Positions 30,506 to 39,063 of a stretch of 64,000 bases of DNA are shown piece by piece; position 1 is the first letter of the stretch; each line of letters opens with the position of its first letter. Below the pieces are notes generated by a model. It made no database searches. It was not told the origin of the DNA and worked only from the letters and a program-made list of their open reading frames with translations. The DNA is taken from contig NZ_CP071060.1 in assembly GCF_017161445.1 (NCBI RefSeq), positions 4,340,001-4,404,000 on the forward strand, given 5' to 3'. Source of the stretch: Niveibacterium microcysteis (GTDB lineage: Bacteria; Pseudomonadota; Gammaproteobacteria; Burkholderiales; Rhodocyclaceae). Position numbers and translations under genes: made by a program.

Positions 30506-31336
30506 ATGGACCGCTACGCCGTCTTCGGCAACCCGATTGCCCACAGCAAGTCGCCCGTCATTCATGCCCGCTTCGCCGAGCAGACCGGGCAGGCCTTGCG
30601 CTACGAGGCGCGCCTCGCGCCACTGGGCGGCTTTGCCGAGGCGGTTGCCGCCTTCCGTGCGGAAGGTGGCCGCGGCGCCAACGTGACCGTGCCCTTCAAG
30701 CTCGATGCGTTCGCACTGGCCGACCGTCGTTCGGCGCGTGCCGAAGCCGCCGGGGCCGCCAACACCCTGCTGTTCGACGAGCGCGGCATTCTTGCCGACA
30801 ACACCGACGGCGTCGGCCTGGTGCGCGACCTCGCGCAGCTCGGCTGCGTACTCGACGGCGCACGCGTACTGCTGTTGGGCGCAGGCGGTGCGGCGCGCGG
30901 CGCGTTGTTGCCCTTGCTGGCCGAAGCGCCGTCTTCGCTGACCATCGCCAATCGCACGCCGGAAAAGGCGCTCGCGCTGGCGCAGCAGTTCCAGCCCGAA
31001 GGCCGCGCCTGTGCGCTTGCGGGTTGTGGTTTCGACGGCCTTGCCGGCGGCACGTTCGATGTAGTGATCAACGCCACATCGTCGTCGCTATCCGACGATG
31101 TGCCCCCTCTGCCGCAAGGCATCTACGCACCTGGTGCGCTGGCGTACGACATGATGTACGGCCGCGATGAGACGAGCTTCATCGCCGCGGCCCGCGCGCT
31201 CGGTGCGGCCCGCGTGTCGGACGGGCTCGGAATGCTCGTCGAACAAGCGGCTGAAAGTTTCTTCCTGTGGCGCGGCGTGCGCCCCGACACCCTGCCTGTA
31301 CGCGCAGCGCTGCGCGAGGCGATTGCCCAATCCTGA
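30506..31336 (+). CDS. aroE: Shikimate dehydrogenase
   Basis: The protein has 276 residues from ATG 30506, preceded by CAGGAG. A longer frame overlapping the TonB gene is not used. It reduces 3-dehydroshikimate with NADPH in the shikimate pathway. Substrate-site motif AVFGNPIAHSKSPVIH (residues 4-19) and NVTVPFK with the catalytic Lys, followed by NTDGVGLVRDL. The Rossmann nucleotide part is LLLGAGGAARGALLPLL, with IANRT after it for NADP preference. Length and order match AroE. The stop shares one base with the mtgA start. Confidence 0.96.
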   Translation: MDRYAVFGNPIAHSKSPVIHARFAEQTGQALRYEARLAPLGGFAEAVAAFRAEGGRGANVTVPFKLDAFALADRRSARAEAAGAANTLLFDERGILADNTDGVGLVRDLAQLGCVLDGARVLLLGAGGAARGALLPLLAEAPSSLTIANRTPEKALALAQQFQPEGRACALAGCGFDGLAGGTFDVVINATSSSLSDDVPPLPQGIYAPGALAYDMMYGRDETSFIAAARALGAARVSDGLGMLVEQAAESFFLWRGVRPDTLPVRAALREAIAQS

Positions 31337-32031
31337 TGATGCTGAAGTGGTTCAAGCGTGCACTGCTCGCGCTGCTGCTGTTGTTTCTTGCGTACCAACT
31401 GTGGGTGTTCGGACTCGTGCTGTGGTGGAAATGGAACCCGCCGCAGCAGACGAGCTTCATGTCGCTGCGCCTCGCCGAACTGCGCGAGAAGACGCCTGAT
31501 GCGCAACTCAAGTATCAATGGGTGCCGTACGAGCGCATTTCCCCCAACCTCAAGCGCGCCGTGATCGCGGCAGAGGACGACGGCTTCGTCGACCACGAGG
31601 GCTTCGATTGGGATGCGATCGAGAAAGCGCTGGAGAAGAACGAAAAGCTGGCCAAGCGCGGCAAGCCGATCCGTGGCGGCTCGACGATCAGCCAGCAACT
31701 GGCGAAGAACCTGTTCCTGACCCCTACGCGCAGCTATGTACGCAAGGCCGAGGAAGCGCTGATCACCGTGATGATCGAACACCTTTGGGACAAGCGCCGC
31801 ATCCTGGAGGTGTATCTGAACGTCGTCGAATGGGGCAACGGCGTCTTCGGTGCCGAGGCGGCTGCACGGCGCTACTTCAATATTCCGGCTGCGCAACTGG
31901 GCGCCGGGCAGGCGGCGCGCCTCGCCGTGATGCTGCCGAACCCGCGCAAGTACGAAAAGAGCTTCGGCCCACGCCTGGCAGCCCACGCCGCAAGCGTCGA
32001 GCGGCGGATGCGCTTCTCCGAAGTGCCCTGA
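31336..32031 (+). CDS. mtgA: Monofunctional peptidoglycan glycosyltransferase
   Basis: The protein has 231 residues from ATG 31336 (a second ATG is 3 bases on). It polymerises lipid II into glycan strands at the inner membrane without a transpeptidase domain. An N-terminal membrane anchor (LLALLLLFLAYQLWVFG) is followed by the GT51 domain: KRAVIAAEDDGFVDHEGFDWDAIEKA (catalytic Glu region), then GGSTISQQLAKNLFLTP and LEVYLNVVEWGNGVFGAE. Size fits MtgA (about 230). The aroE-mtgA pair is a usual neighbourhood in betaproteobacteria. Confidence 0.95.
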   Translation: MMLKWFKRALLALLLLFLAYQLWVFGLVLWWKWNPPQQTSFMSLRLAELREKTPDAQLKYQWVPYERISPNLKRAVIAAEDDGFVDHEGFDWDAIEKALEKNEKLAKRGKPIRGGSTISQQLAKNLFLTPTRSYVRKAEEALITVMIEHLWDKRRILEVYLNVVEWGNGVFGAEAAARRYFNIPAAQLGAGQAARLAVMLPNPRKYEKSFGPRLAAHAASVERRMRFSEVP

Positions 32032-32063
32032 GCCAATGCGCCCCAGCGGGCGCCCCCTCAGCC

Positions 32064-32516
32064 CTACAACACCTTGTTGTAGGCGTAGTAGACCTCATCG
32101 CGCTGCCAGCCTTGTGATGCGTAAAGCGATTGCGCAATGAGGTTGGTCTTTGCCGTCGTGAGTTCCATGCGTGCGAAGCGCTGGGCGCGGGCGAACGCCT
32201 CGGCGGCCTGCAGCAGCGCTGCCCCGGCACCCGCCTTGCGCGCTGCAGGCAGCACGAACAGATCGTTGAGAATCACGATCGGCGCGGCGACCAGGGAACA
32301 GAAGCTCGGGTAGAGCTGGCAGAAGCCCAGCATCTCGCCGGCAGCGGACTCCGCGACGAAGACGAAGGACTGATGCCGCACCAGCCGTTCCCGGATGAAT
32401 GCCGCAGCAAGCGGCAGGTCGGCCGCCTGCTGGTAGAACTGACGATAGGCATCGAACAGCACGGCCAGCGCGTCAACATCATTGGCCGTCGCAAGCCGCG
32501 TGGAAATCTGGGTCAT
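32064..32516 (-). CDS. GNAT family N-acetyltransferase
   Basis: The protein has 150 residues from ATG 32516, convergent with mtgA. Signature strand and loop: VILNDLFVLPAARKAGAGAALLQAAEAFA, in which the R-x-x-G-x-G/A pyrophosphate loop is RKAGAG. SFVFVAESAAGEMLGFCQLYPSF precedes it, and SLYASQGWQRDEVYYAYNK closes the fold. The substrate is unknown. It lies alone between mtgA and a small membrane-protein gene. Confidence 0.88.
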   Translation of the reverse strand: MTQISTRLATANDVDALAVLFDAYRQFYQQAADLPLAAAFIRERLVRHQSFVFVAESAAGEMLGFCQLYPSFCSLVAAPIVILNDLFVLPAARKAGAGAALLQAAEAFARAQRFARMELTTAKTNLIAQSLYASQGWQRDEVYYAYNKVL

Positions 32517-32645
32517 GGGGTTAATCTACCGGAGGTGCGTGGCAGGCGGCGGAGCGTATCCCGCCGGGCTCGATGCGTCAGGCGCGCAAGCGTAACGCAG
32601 CGTGCCGCCAAGGGAAGCGGAAAAGACCTCGCGCGATCGAAGCGC

Positions 32646-33032
32646 CTACGCGTCAGCACCCGCGCGCATCACGAGGCCTGCCAGCGCGGCAACAAACCAT
32701 GGGATCGCGAGGCTGCCGAGCAGGACCAGCGTCTGATGCAGATCGGCGCGCTGCGGGTCGGTCGCGCCCAGCACGATCAGTGCGGACAACAGCGCGGAAG
32801 GGTAAAGCGCCGCACGCAGGCGACCATGGCGTGCTTCAAGCGCCACCGCGAGCCGGTACAGTAGCCCGAGCGTCAGCAATGCGTAGAGCAAGAGCACCGG
32901 CAGCCCAAGCGCCGCGAAACCGTGCAGGGTTTCGATCGCGCCGCAATCGTTCATCGCGCACGCCGATTCGGCAAGCATCAGCGTGCCGCTTGCAGCAATC
33001 AGCAGGACCAGCAGGTAGAGCGTCACGGGCAT
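32646..33032 (-). CDS. Membrane protein of unknown function (128 aa)
   Basis: It starts at ATG 33032. Four likely membrane helices: residues 4-24, 40-58, 73-93 and 98-120. A first loop holds two cysteines (ESACAMNDCG), which would face the periplasm and could form a disulfide. The last loop is RADLHQTLVLLG. No known signature. The coding call rests on the strong hydrophobic pattern and on absence of a better frame. Downstream is about 130 bp of sequence without a gene. Confidence 0.7.
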   Translation of the reverse strand: MPVTLYLLVLLIAASGTLMLAESACAMNDCGAIETLHGFAALGLPVLLLYALLTLGLLYRLAVALEARHGRLRAALYPSALLSALIVLGATDPQRADLHQTLVLLGSLAIPWFVAALAGLVMRAGADA

Positions 33033-33187
33033 TCGGGGGCACGCCTCGGAAGCTGCAGAAAAGCCAAGTCTAAAAGTGCGCCCTCAACAGGTGGCCGATA
33101 AGTTGCGCGGCTTTTGCTGCAACTCAAGGGCCAACCGCGGCGCCGGGCCGCGATCGAGGCACCACGCCGACCACAAGGCCGGCGGAT

Positions 33188-33697
33188 TCATCCGGCAATC
33201 GGCAAGGCCCGTGTGGATTTGATCTCCTTGAGCGAGAAGCTCGAATAGATCTCCTTCACGCCGGGCAGCGCGCGCAACACGTCGCGCGCGAACACGCCGA
33301 AACCTTCCAGATCGCGAGCCACCACTTCAAGCAGAAAATCGTAGCGGCCCGATACATTGTGACAGGCGATGACTTCCGGGATCTCGGCGATGCGCGCCTC
33401 GAAATCGCGGCTCAAGGGCTGGGCATGGCTCTCAAGCATGATGCTGACGAACGCGGTGACGCCGTAGCCGAGCTTCTTCGCATCCAGCACTGCACGATAG
33501 GCCTGAATGTAACCGTCGTCTTCCAGACGCCTCACTCGTCGCCAACAGGGGGATTGGCTGAGGTACACGCGCTCGCCAAGTTCGGCAGTAGTGAGGCGGG
33601 CGTTGTCCTGCAGCGCGACCAGAATCCGCCGGTCCGTAGCGTCCAGATTTTCGACGATTGTTTTATCCACTCCAACCACCATTTGCGCATTAGTCAT
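33188..33697 (-). CDS. Lrp/AsnC family regulator, divergent from megL
   Basis: The protein has 169 residues from ATG 33697. The open frame continues upstream into the megL side but has no conservation there. It has HTH LDATDRRILVALQDNARLTTAELGERVYLSQSPCWRRVRRLED (about residues 18-60), and a RAM domain with VIACHNVSGRYDFLLEVVARDLEGF. The Cys-Trp-Arg-Arg in the recognition helix is common to Lrp homologues such as MdeR. It is transcribed away from the methionine gamma-lyase gene with a 99-bp shared intergenic region, as is known for mdeR-mdeA (megL) in Pseudomonas. It therefore probably regulates megL in response to methionine or its product. Confidence 0.88.
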   Translation of the reverse strand: MTNAQMVVGVDKTIVENLDATDRRILVALQDNARLTTAELGERVYLSQSPCWRRVRRLEDDGYIQAYRAVLDAKKLGYGVTAFVSIMLESHAQPLSRDFEARIAEIPEVIACHNVSGRYDFLLEVVARDLEGFGVFARDVLRALPGVKEIYSSFSLKEIKSTRALPIAG

Positions 33698-33796
33698 GCG
33701 CACTCTATCGCCGTATCGGCATGGTTTGCAAAACTTCAGCCGGTCGAACTCGATAGGATTGCCGCATCGAAATGGCGATCTGGGGCGGGGTGCAGC

Positions 33797-35023
33797 ATGA
33801 CTCAAGACAACCGGGCGCGCGGCTTTGCCACGCGCGCAATCCACCACGGCTACGATCCGATGAGCCATCAGGGCGCACTGGTGCCGCCGGTGTATCACAG
33901 CAGCACATTCGCTTTCCCGAGCGTCGAACACGGTGCCGCCTGCTTTGCTGGCGAAGCGCAGGGCTACATCTACACCCGCATCTCAAACCCGACCCTGGCG
34001 CTGCTCGAAGCACGCATTGCGGCGCTGGAAGGCGGCGAGGCGGGCGCGGCCTTCGCATCCGGCATGGGGGCGATCACCTCCACGCTGTGGACCCTGCTCT
34101 CACCGGGTGAAGAAATCCTGGTCGACACCACGCTATACGGCTGCACCTTCTCGTTCCTGCATCATGGGCTGGCGAAGTTTGGCGTGAGCGTTCGCCACTG
34201 CGACATGACCAGCACCGTCGCGGTGCAGCGCGCGCTGACGGCGCAGACCAAGGTGGTCTATTTCGAAACGCCTGCCAACCCGAACATGCGCCTGGTGGAC
34301 ATCCGCCAGGTTGCGATGCTCGCACGGGCAAACGGCGCGATCACGGTGGTCGACAACACCTACTGCACGCCCTACCTGCAACGGCCGCTGGAACTGGGCG
34401 CAGACATCGTGGTGCATTCGGCCACCAAGTATCTGAGCGGCCATGGCGACGTGACCGCCGGGCTGGTGGTGTGCGATGCCGCCACTGCAGAGCGGATCCG
34501 GCTCGTCGGGCTGAAGGACATGACCGGCGCCGTGCTGTCGCCGCTCGACGCCAACCTGGTGCTGCGCGGCATCAAGACCCTGGCGCTGCGCATGGAGCGC
34601 CACTGCGATAACGCCAAGGCGATCGTGCGCCTGCTTGCGCACCACCCGCTGGTCGAGCGGGTGCATTACCCGGACCTGCCGGACAACCCGCAACGCATGC
34701 TGGCGCTACGCCAGATGAAGCGCGCCGGCGGCATGATCGCGTTCGAACTCAAGGGCGGCATCGAAACCGGGCGCCGCTTCATGAACGCGCTGCAACTTGT
34801 GACGCGCGCCGTGAGCCTCGGCGATCCGGAGACGCTGGCACAGCACCCGGCCAGCATGACGCATTCGACTTACACGCCGGAGGAGCGCGCGGCGCACGGC
34901 ATCCCGGAAGGTCTGGTGCGTGTGTCGGCCGGCCTTGAGGATGCGGAAGACCTGCTCGCCGATATCGAACAGGCCCTTGCCGTCGCCGCGGTCGGCGTGC
35001 CAGGCGAGAGCGCGGCCGCGTAA
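33797..35023 (+). CDS. megL: L-methionine gamma-lyase
   Basis: The protein has 408 residues from ATG 33797. Upstream codons in this frame are antisense to the Lrp gene. A PLP enzyme of the Cys/Met metabolism family that splits methionine to methanethiol, 2-oxobutyrate and ammonia. The PLP lysine is in SATKYLSGHGD (Lys211) and the family-distinctive Cys is in LYGCTFSF (Cys116). Both numbers match those known for Pseudomonas putida methionine gamma-lyase, and this Cys separates the lyase from cystathionine gamma-synthase/lyase relatives. PLP phosphate motif YIYTRISNPT is present. It is divergent from its likely regulator and ends before a strong terminator. Confidence 0.93.
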   Translation: MTQDNRARGFATRAIHHGYDPMSHQGALVPPVYHSSTFAFPSVEHGAACFAGEAQGYIYTRISNPTLALLEARIAALEGGEAGAAFASGMGAITSTLWTLLSPGEEILVDTTLYGCTFSFLHHGLAKFGVSVRHCDMTSTVAVQRALTAQTKVVYFETPANPNMRLVDIRQVAMLARANGAITVVDNTYCTPYLQRPLELGADIVVHSATKYLSGHGDVTAGLVVCDAATAERIRLVGLKDMTGAVLSPLDANLVLRGIKTLALRMERHCDNAKAIVRLLAHHPLVERVHYPDLPDNPQRMLALRQMKRAGGMIAFELKGGIETGRRFMNALQLVTRAVSLGDPETLAQHPASMTHSTYTPEERAAHGIPEGLVRVSAGLEDAEDLLADIEQALAVAAVGVPGESAAA

Positions 35024-35046
35024 GCGCTGGCGCCTCCACGCAAATG

Positions 35047-35074
35047 AAAACGGGCGCCCGAGGGCGCCCGTTTT
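35047..35074. terminator. Bidirectional Rho-independent terminator between megL and amtB
   Basis: AAAACGGGCGCCC, loop GAG, GGGCGCCCGTTTT: 12-13-bp GC-rich stem flanked by A and T runs. It serves both megL (plus) and amtB (minus), which converge here. Confidence 0.93.
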
Positions 35075-35114
35075 GCTTTGGCCCGGCGGCATGCCGCCGG
35101 ACCGGTACGACAGA

Positions 35115-36674
35115 TCAGTTGTGATAGGCCGATTCGCCGTGCGAGGCAATGTCCAGGCCCTCGCGCTCTTCGTCTTCCGCGACACGCAGGCCGATGAAGA
35201 GGTCGACCAGCTTGTACGCAACCAAGGACACAACACCCGACCAAATCACCGTGGTGCCAACGGCCCACAGCTGGCTCGTGACCTGCGCCGAGATGCTGTA
35301 GTCGCCGACCTTGTTGGCCACATAGTCGATGACGCCTGCGCCACCGAGGGCCGGATCCGCGAACACGCCGGTCAGGATGGCACCCAGGATGCCGCCGACG
35401 CCATGCACGCCGAACACATCGAGCGCGTCATCCGCACCAAGCAGCTTCTTCAGGCCATTGACGCCCCACAGGCAGATCAGGCCGGCAGCGAGGCCGATGA
35501 TCAGTGCGCCCATGATGCCGACGAAGCCACAAGCCGGGGTGATTGCAACGAGGCCAGCAACAGCACCCGACGCAGCACCCAGCATCGAGGGCTTGCCCTT
35601 GATCAGCCATTCAGCGAACAGCCAAGCCAGCGCAGCCATCGCGGTAGCGACCATGGTGTTGGCGAAGGCCAGCGCGGCAGCACCGTTGGCTTCCAGGTTG
35701 GAACCGGCGTTGAAACCGAACCAGCCCACCCACAGCAGCGAAGCACCGATCATCGTCATCGTCAGGCTGTGCGGCGCCATTGCTTCACGGCCGTAACCGA
35801 TACGCTTGCCAACCATGAAGGCACCGACCAGGCCGGCCATCGCAGCGTTGATGTGCACCACCGTGCCACCAGCGAAGTCGAGCGCGCCCTTCTGGAACAG
35901 GAAGCCAGCGGTCGCGGCGGCCTTGTCGGCAGCAGCAGCGTCGGTGTAGGCATCCGGGCCCGCCCAGTACCAGACCATGTGAGCGATCGGCAGGTACGAG
36001 AAGGTGAACCACAGCACGATGAACAGCAGCACCGCGGAGAACTTCATGCGCTCAGCAAAGGCGCCGACGATCAGGGCCGGCGTGATTGCAGCGAAGGTCG
36101 CCTGGAACATCACGTAGATCAGTTCGGGGATATAGACACCCTTCGAGAAGGTGGCTGCGCCCGAATCCGGGGTGATGCCCTTCAGGAACAGTTTGTCGAA
36201 GCCGCCGATGAACGCGTTGCCCTCAGTAAAGGCGAGCGAGTAGCCGAACACCGTCCACAGCACGACGCAGAGCGCGAAGATCACGAACACCTGCATCAGG
36301 ATCGACAGCATGTTCTTCGAGCGCACGAGGCCGCCGTAGAACAGCGCGAGGCCCGGAATCGTCATCAGCGTCACGAGCAGCGTGGCAACGATCATCCAGG
36401 AGGTATCACCCTTGTTCGGGGCGGGGGTTGCGGCCGGCGCGGCAGCAGCCGGTGCAGCTTCCGCAGCGGCGGGCGCAGCAGCAGGCGCTTCGGCGGTGGC
36501 GGCCGGCGCAGCGTCGGCCGGCTTGGCGTCAGCAGCGGGGGCTTCCGCAGCCGGCTTGGCCGCTTCGGTGGTGGCAACCGCGCCGGTCGCCTCATTGCTC
36601 TGATCCGAGGACCAGGCCGGGGCTGCGATACCGACGGACAGCGCCGTCAGCAGGATCGCGAGCATCTTCTTCAT
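35115..36674 (-). CDS. amtB: Ammonium transporter Amt
   Basis: The protein has 519 residues from ATG 36674. Signal peptide MKKMLAILLTALSVGIAAPAWS, then an unusual Ala/Pro-rich segment of about 60 residues (to about 85). Then the Amt channel domain: SWMIVATLLVTLMTIPGLALFYGGLVRSKN, with the two pore histidines in FSYLPIAHMVWYW and FGVHGVGG. It conducts ammonia/ammonium across the inner membrane. It is the last gene of the torF-glnK-amtB operon, 21 bp after glnK. Cytoplasmic GlnK blocks the channel when nitrogen is replete. The Ala/Pro stretch is longer than in most AmtB proteins. Confidence 0.95.
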   Translation of the reverse strand: MKKMLAILLTALSVGIAAPAWSSDQSNEATGAVATTEAAKPAAEAPAADAKPADAAPAATAEAPAAAPAAAEAAPAAAAPAATPAPNKGDTSWMIVATLLVTLMTIPGLALFYGGLVRSKNMLSILMQVFVIFALCVVLWTVFGYSLAFTEGNAFIGGFDKLFLKGITPDSGAATFSKGVYIPELIYVMFQATFAAITPALIVGAFAERMKFSAVLLFIVLWFTFSYLPIAHMVWYWAGPDAYTDAAAADKAAATAGFLFQKGALDFAGGTVVHINAAMAGLVGAFMVGKRIGYGREAMAPHSLTMTMIGASLLWVGWFGFNAGSNLEANGAAALAFANTMVATAMAALAWLFAEWLIKGKPSMLGAASGAVAGLVAITPACGFVGIMGALIIGLAAGLICLWGVNGLKKLLGADDALDVFGVHGVGGILGAILTGVFADPALGGAGVIDYVANKVGDYSISAQVTSQLWAVGTTVIWSGVVSLVAYKLVDLFIGLRVAEDEEREGLDIASHGESAYHN

Positions 36675-36695
36675 GTCGAAATCTCCTTGTCTGCC

Positions 36696-37094
<399 letters not shown>

Positions 37095-37856
37095 TTAGAG
37101 AGTCTTGCCTACGGTGAAGAGGACGCGGCCAGCGCCCATGTCCTTGTCAAACGCGTTGTGATAGAACTCGCCCGCGTCGCCCTTGGCGTTGGTGCCGCTG
37201 TAGAAGAGGCCGAAGGTCAGGCCCAGCGCATCGGCGGTACCGCCCAGCTTGTAGTCGGTGTAGGACGCGTCATCGAAGCCCTTGACGCTCTGGTAACCGA
37301 CGTGGGCAACCAGGTTCACACCCTCGGCAACCGGGAAGGTGCCCGTTGCATCAAGGTAGTAGCTGCCGCTGGTCTTGTCACCGTTCGGGGCCTTGGCGCC
37401 AAACAGGTTGGTGAAGGAGTACGAGCCCTTCAGCGTGATCCACTTGTAGCTGCCGGCCACGTAGCCTTCCAGCGTGTTCGGGCTGGTGAAGCCATCCGGG
37501 TAGGTGCCCGGGTAGTAGTACTGCAGCAGGCCGACGTCGTAACCGAAGTCACCGGCCGTGCCCTTGTAGCCACCGTAGAAGTCCATCTCGATCGGGGCGC
37601 TGATACCGCCTGCATCGGACAGCCAGCTAATGTTCGACGCCCAGGTGCCGAGGTAGATGCCGCTCTCGTGCGCAAAGTCGATGCCGCCCTGAATGGCAGG
37701 CTTGTGGTTGGTCTGCGTGATCCCGCGATAGATGTATTCCGAGGCCAGCGTGAAGTTTCCGGTCAGCGTGTAGGGCGCCTTGGCTTCTTCGGCCATGGCC
37801 GAACCGGAAGCGGCAAAGCCAGCGATCAGGGCGGTAGCGATCAGGGTCTTGCGCAT
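37095..37856 (-). CDS. TorF family putative porin
   Basis: The protein has 253 residues from ATG 37856 preceded by CGGAGATTGAA. Signal peptide MRKTLIATALIAGFAASGSAMA. The mature part is a beta-strand-rich sequence (ASEYIYRGITQTNHKPAIQGG near residue 45, MDFYGGYKGTAGDFGYDVGLLQYYYPG near 95) ending in FTVGKTL, a terminal strand. It matches the TorF/TIGR02001 family of proteobacterial outer-membrane channel-like proteins. It is the first gene of the nitrogen-controlled operon. glnK follows after 60 bp. A role in nutrient or ammonium entry is inferred from this context only. Confidence 0.88.
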   Translation of the reverse strand: MRKTLIATALIAGFAASGSAMAEEAKAPYTLTGNFTLASEYIYRGITQTNHKPAIQGGIDFAHESGIYLGTWASNISWLSDAGGISAPIEMDFYGGYKGTAGDFGYDVGLLQYYYPGTYPDGFTSPNTLEGYVAGSYKWITLKGSYSFTNLFGAKAPNGDKTSGSYYLDATGTFPVAEGVNLVAHVGYQSVKGFDDASYTDYKLGGTADALGLTFGLFYSGTNAKGDAGEFYHNAFDKDMGAGRVLFTVGKTL

Positions 37857-37899
37857 TTCAATCTCCGTCATGGGATGAGAATCGTGGTGACGGGCCTAA

Positions 37900-37915
37900 T
37901 GCAGAATCCGTGCCA
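37900..37915 (-). promoter_or_regulatory. Sigma-54 promoter of torF-glnK-amtB
   Basis: On the minus strand TGGCACGGATTCTGCA fits TGGCACG-N4-TTGCA with one mismatch (C for T). GG and GC are spaced as required for -24/-12. The start is predicted near 37889, about 33 bp before the torF ATG. Confidence 0.88.
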
Positions 37916-38010
37916 CAGACTCGAAAACCCCGTCCGCGCACCGTTTGATCGCGCCTTGCGATATCCCCGCCCGCATCGCCGCACCGTTTTGCCCCGCATC
38001 CGGAAGCAAT

Positions 38011-38029
38011 TCGCACCACGACGGTGCGA
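38011..38029 (-). promoter_or_regulatory. NtrC-type enhancer site (perfect)
   Basis: GCACC-ACGAC-GGTGC within a longer palindrome TCGCACC/GGTGCGA. This is the consensus NtrC site, about 130 bp upstream of the predicted sigma-54 start. Confidence 0.85.
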
Positions 38030-38050
38030 TTCCGGGTTTCCCCGCATGCC

Positions 38051-38065
38051 GCACTGTCCCGGTGC
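38051..38065 (-). promoter_or_regulatory. Second NtrC-type enhancer site (one mismatch)
   Basis: GCACT-GTCCC-GGTGC, centred about 38 bp upstream of the first site. The spacing of about 3.6 helical turns would place the two dimers on related faces. Confidence 0.75.
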
Positions 38066-38123
38066 ATGAAATGGCGCGTGCTAAACTGGCTGCAAGCCCT
38101 TGAAACCCTTACGGAGAGCCGCC

Positions 38124-38387
38124 ATGGAGCCGCCCAAGTTCGTCGATGAGATCCAGAAGAAAGTAGCGGAACTGCTCGAGAGCAGCCCCGCGCGGGACAT
38201 CGAACGCAACGCGAAGGCAGCGTTTGCATCGGTGCTGGGCAAGATGGATCTGGTGACGCGCGAGGAATTCGACGTTCAGCGCGAGGTGCTTGCGCGCGCA
38301 CGTGAACAATTGGTGCGACTGGAAGCCCGCGTCATCGAACTGGAAGCCGAACTCGCCCGCAGCAAGGCCGGCAACGAAAATAAGTGA
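38124..38387 (+). CDS. ubiK: Accessory factor UbiK (BMFP protein)
   Basis: The protein has 87 residues from ATG 38124. N-terminal FVDEIQKKVAELLESSP, a central LGKMDLVTREEFDVQREVL, and a C-terminal coiled coil (AREQLVRLEARVIELEAELARSK). This is the BMFP/YqiC plan. UbiK assists aerobic ubiquinone synthesis with UbiJ and may bind membranes. The role is taken from the E. coli homologue. The start is shared with a short upstream frame that has no conservation. It is divergent from the torF operon, and its promoter must lie among the NtrC sites. Confidence 0.88.
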   Translation: MEPPKFVDEIQKKVAELLESSPARDIERNAKAAFASVLGKMDLVTREEFDVQREVLARAREQLVRLEARVIELEAELARSKAGNENK

Positions 38388-38507
38388 ATCAGTTTCATCT
38401 GATTCGCCAGAAACTTTCGCTGGAATGACGGAGTCTGTGGCTCTAGCATGCAGTAAATACTGAACCGCATCGAACGATTGCGGACTGCATGCAGAGAGCC
38501 CACAGAC

Positions 38508-39050
38508 ATGACAACAGCCCCAACGCAATACACCCGCACCGCGATCGCACTGCACTGGCTGATCGCGCTGCTGATCTTCATCGCCTTCCCGGTCGGCCTT
38601 TACATGGTCGACCTTCCCCTCTCCCCGCAGAAACTCAAGATCATCAGCTGGCACAAGTGGGCCGGCATCACGGTGCTCGCGCTGGTGCTGGTGCGCATCC
38701 TGTGGCGCGCCACACATCGCCCGCCCGCCTTGCCGGATTCCATGAGCGGCATCGAAAAGCTCGCCGCGCATGGCGCACATCACCTGCTCTACCTGCTGAT
38801 GATCGCGGTACCGATGGCCGGCTGGCTGATGAGCTCGGCCAAGGGCTTTCCGGTGGTCTGGTTCGGCGTACTGCCGCTGCCCGATCTGATCGGCAAGAGT
38901 GAATCGCTCGCCGAGTTCTTCGAGGAAGCACACGAAATCCTCGCCTGGTTGATGGCACTGATCGTCGTTGCGCACGCAGCGGCAGCAGTGAAGCACCACT
39001 TCGCGGCACGCGACGGCGTCCTTGCCCGCATGCTGCCCTTCCTGAAGTAA
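38508..39050 (+). CDS. Cytochrome b561-type electron carrier
   Basis: The protein has 180 residues from ATG 38508. Four membrane helices with haem-ligand histidines: TRTAIALHWLIALLIFI, IISWHKWAGITVLALVLVRIL, HGAHHLLYLLMIAVPMAGWLMSS and HEILAWLMALIVVAHAAAAVKHHF. This is the cytochrome b561 (CybB-like) family that moves electrons between quinol and periplasmic partners. It precedes a YceI gene by 13 bp. Cytochrome b561 and YceI genes are frequently paired, probably in one operon involving isoprenoid quinones. Confidence 0.92.
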   Translation: MTTAPTQYTRTAIALHWLIALLIFIAFPVGLYMVDLPLSPQKLKIISWHKWAGITVLALVLVRILWRATHRPPALPDSMSGIEKLAAHGAHHLLYLLMIAVPMAGWLMSSAKGFPVVWFGVLPLPDLIGKSESLAEFFEEAHEILAWLMALIVVAHAAAAVKHHFAARDGVLARMLPFLK

Positions 39051-39063
39051 GCGGAGTCCCAAC

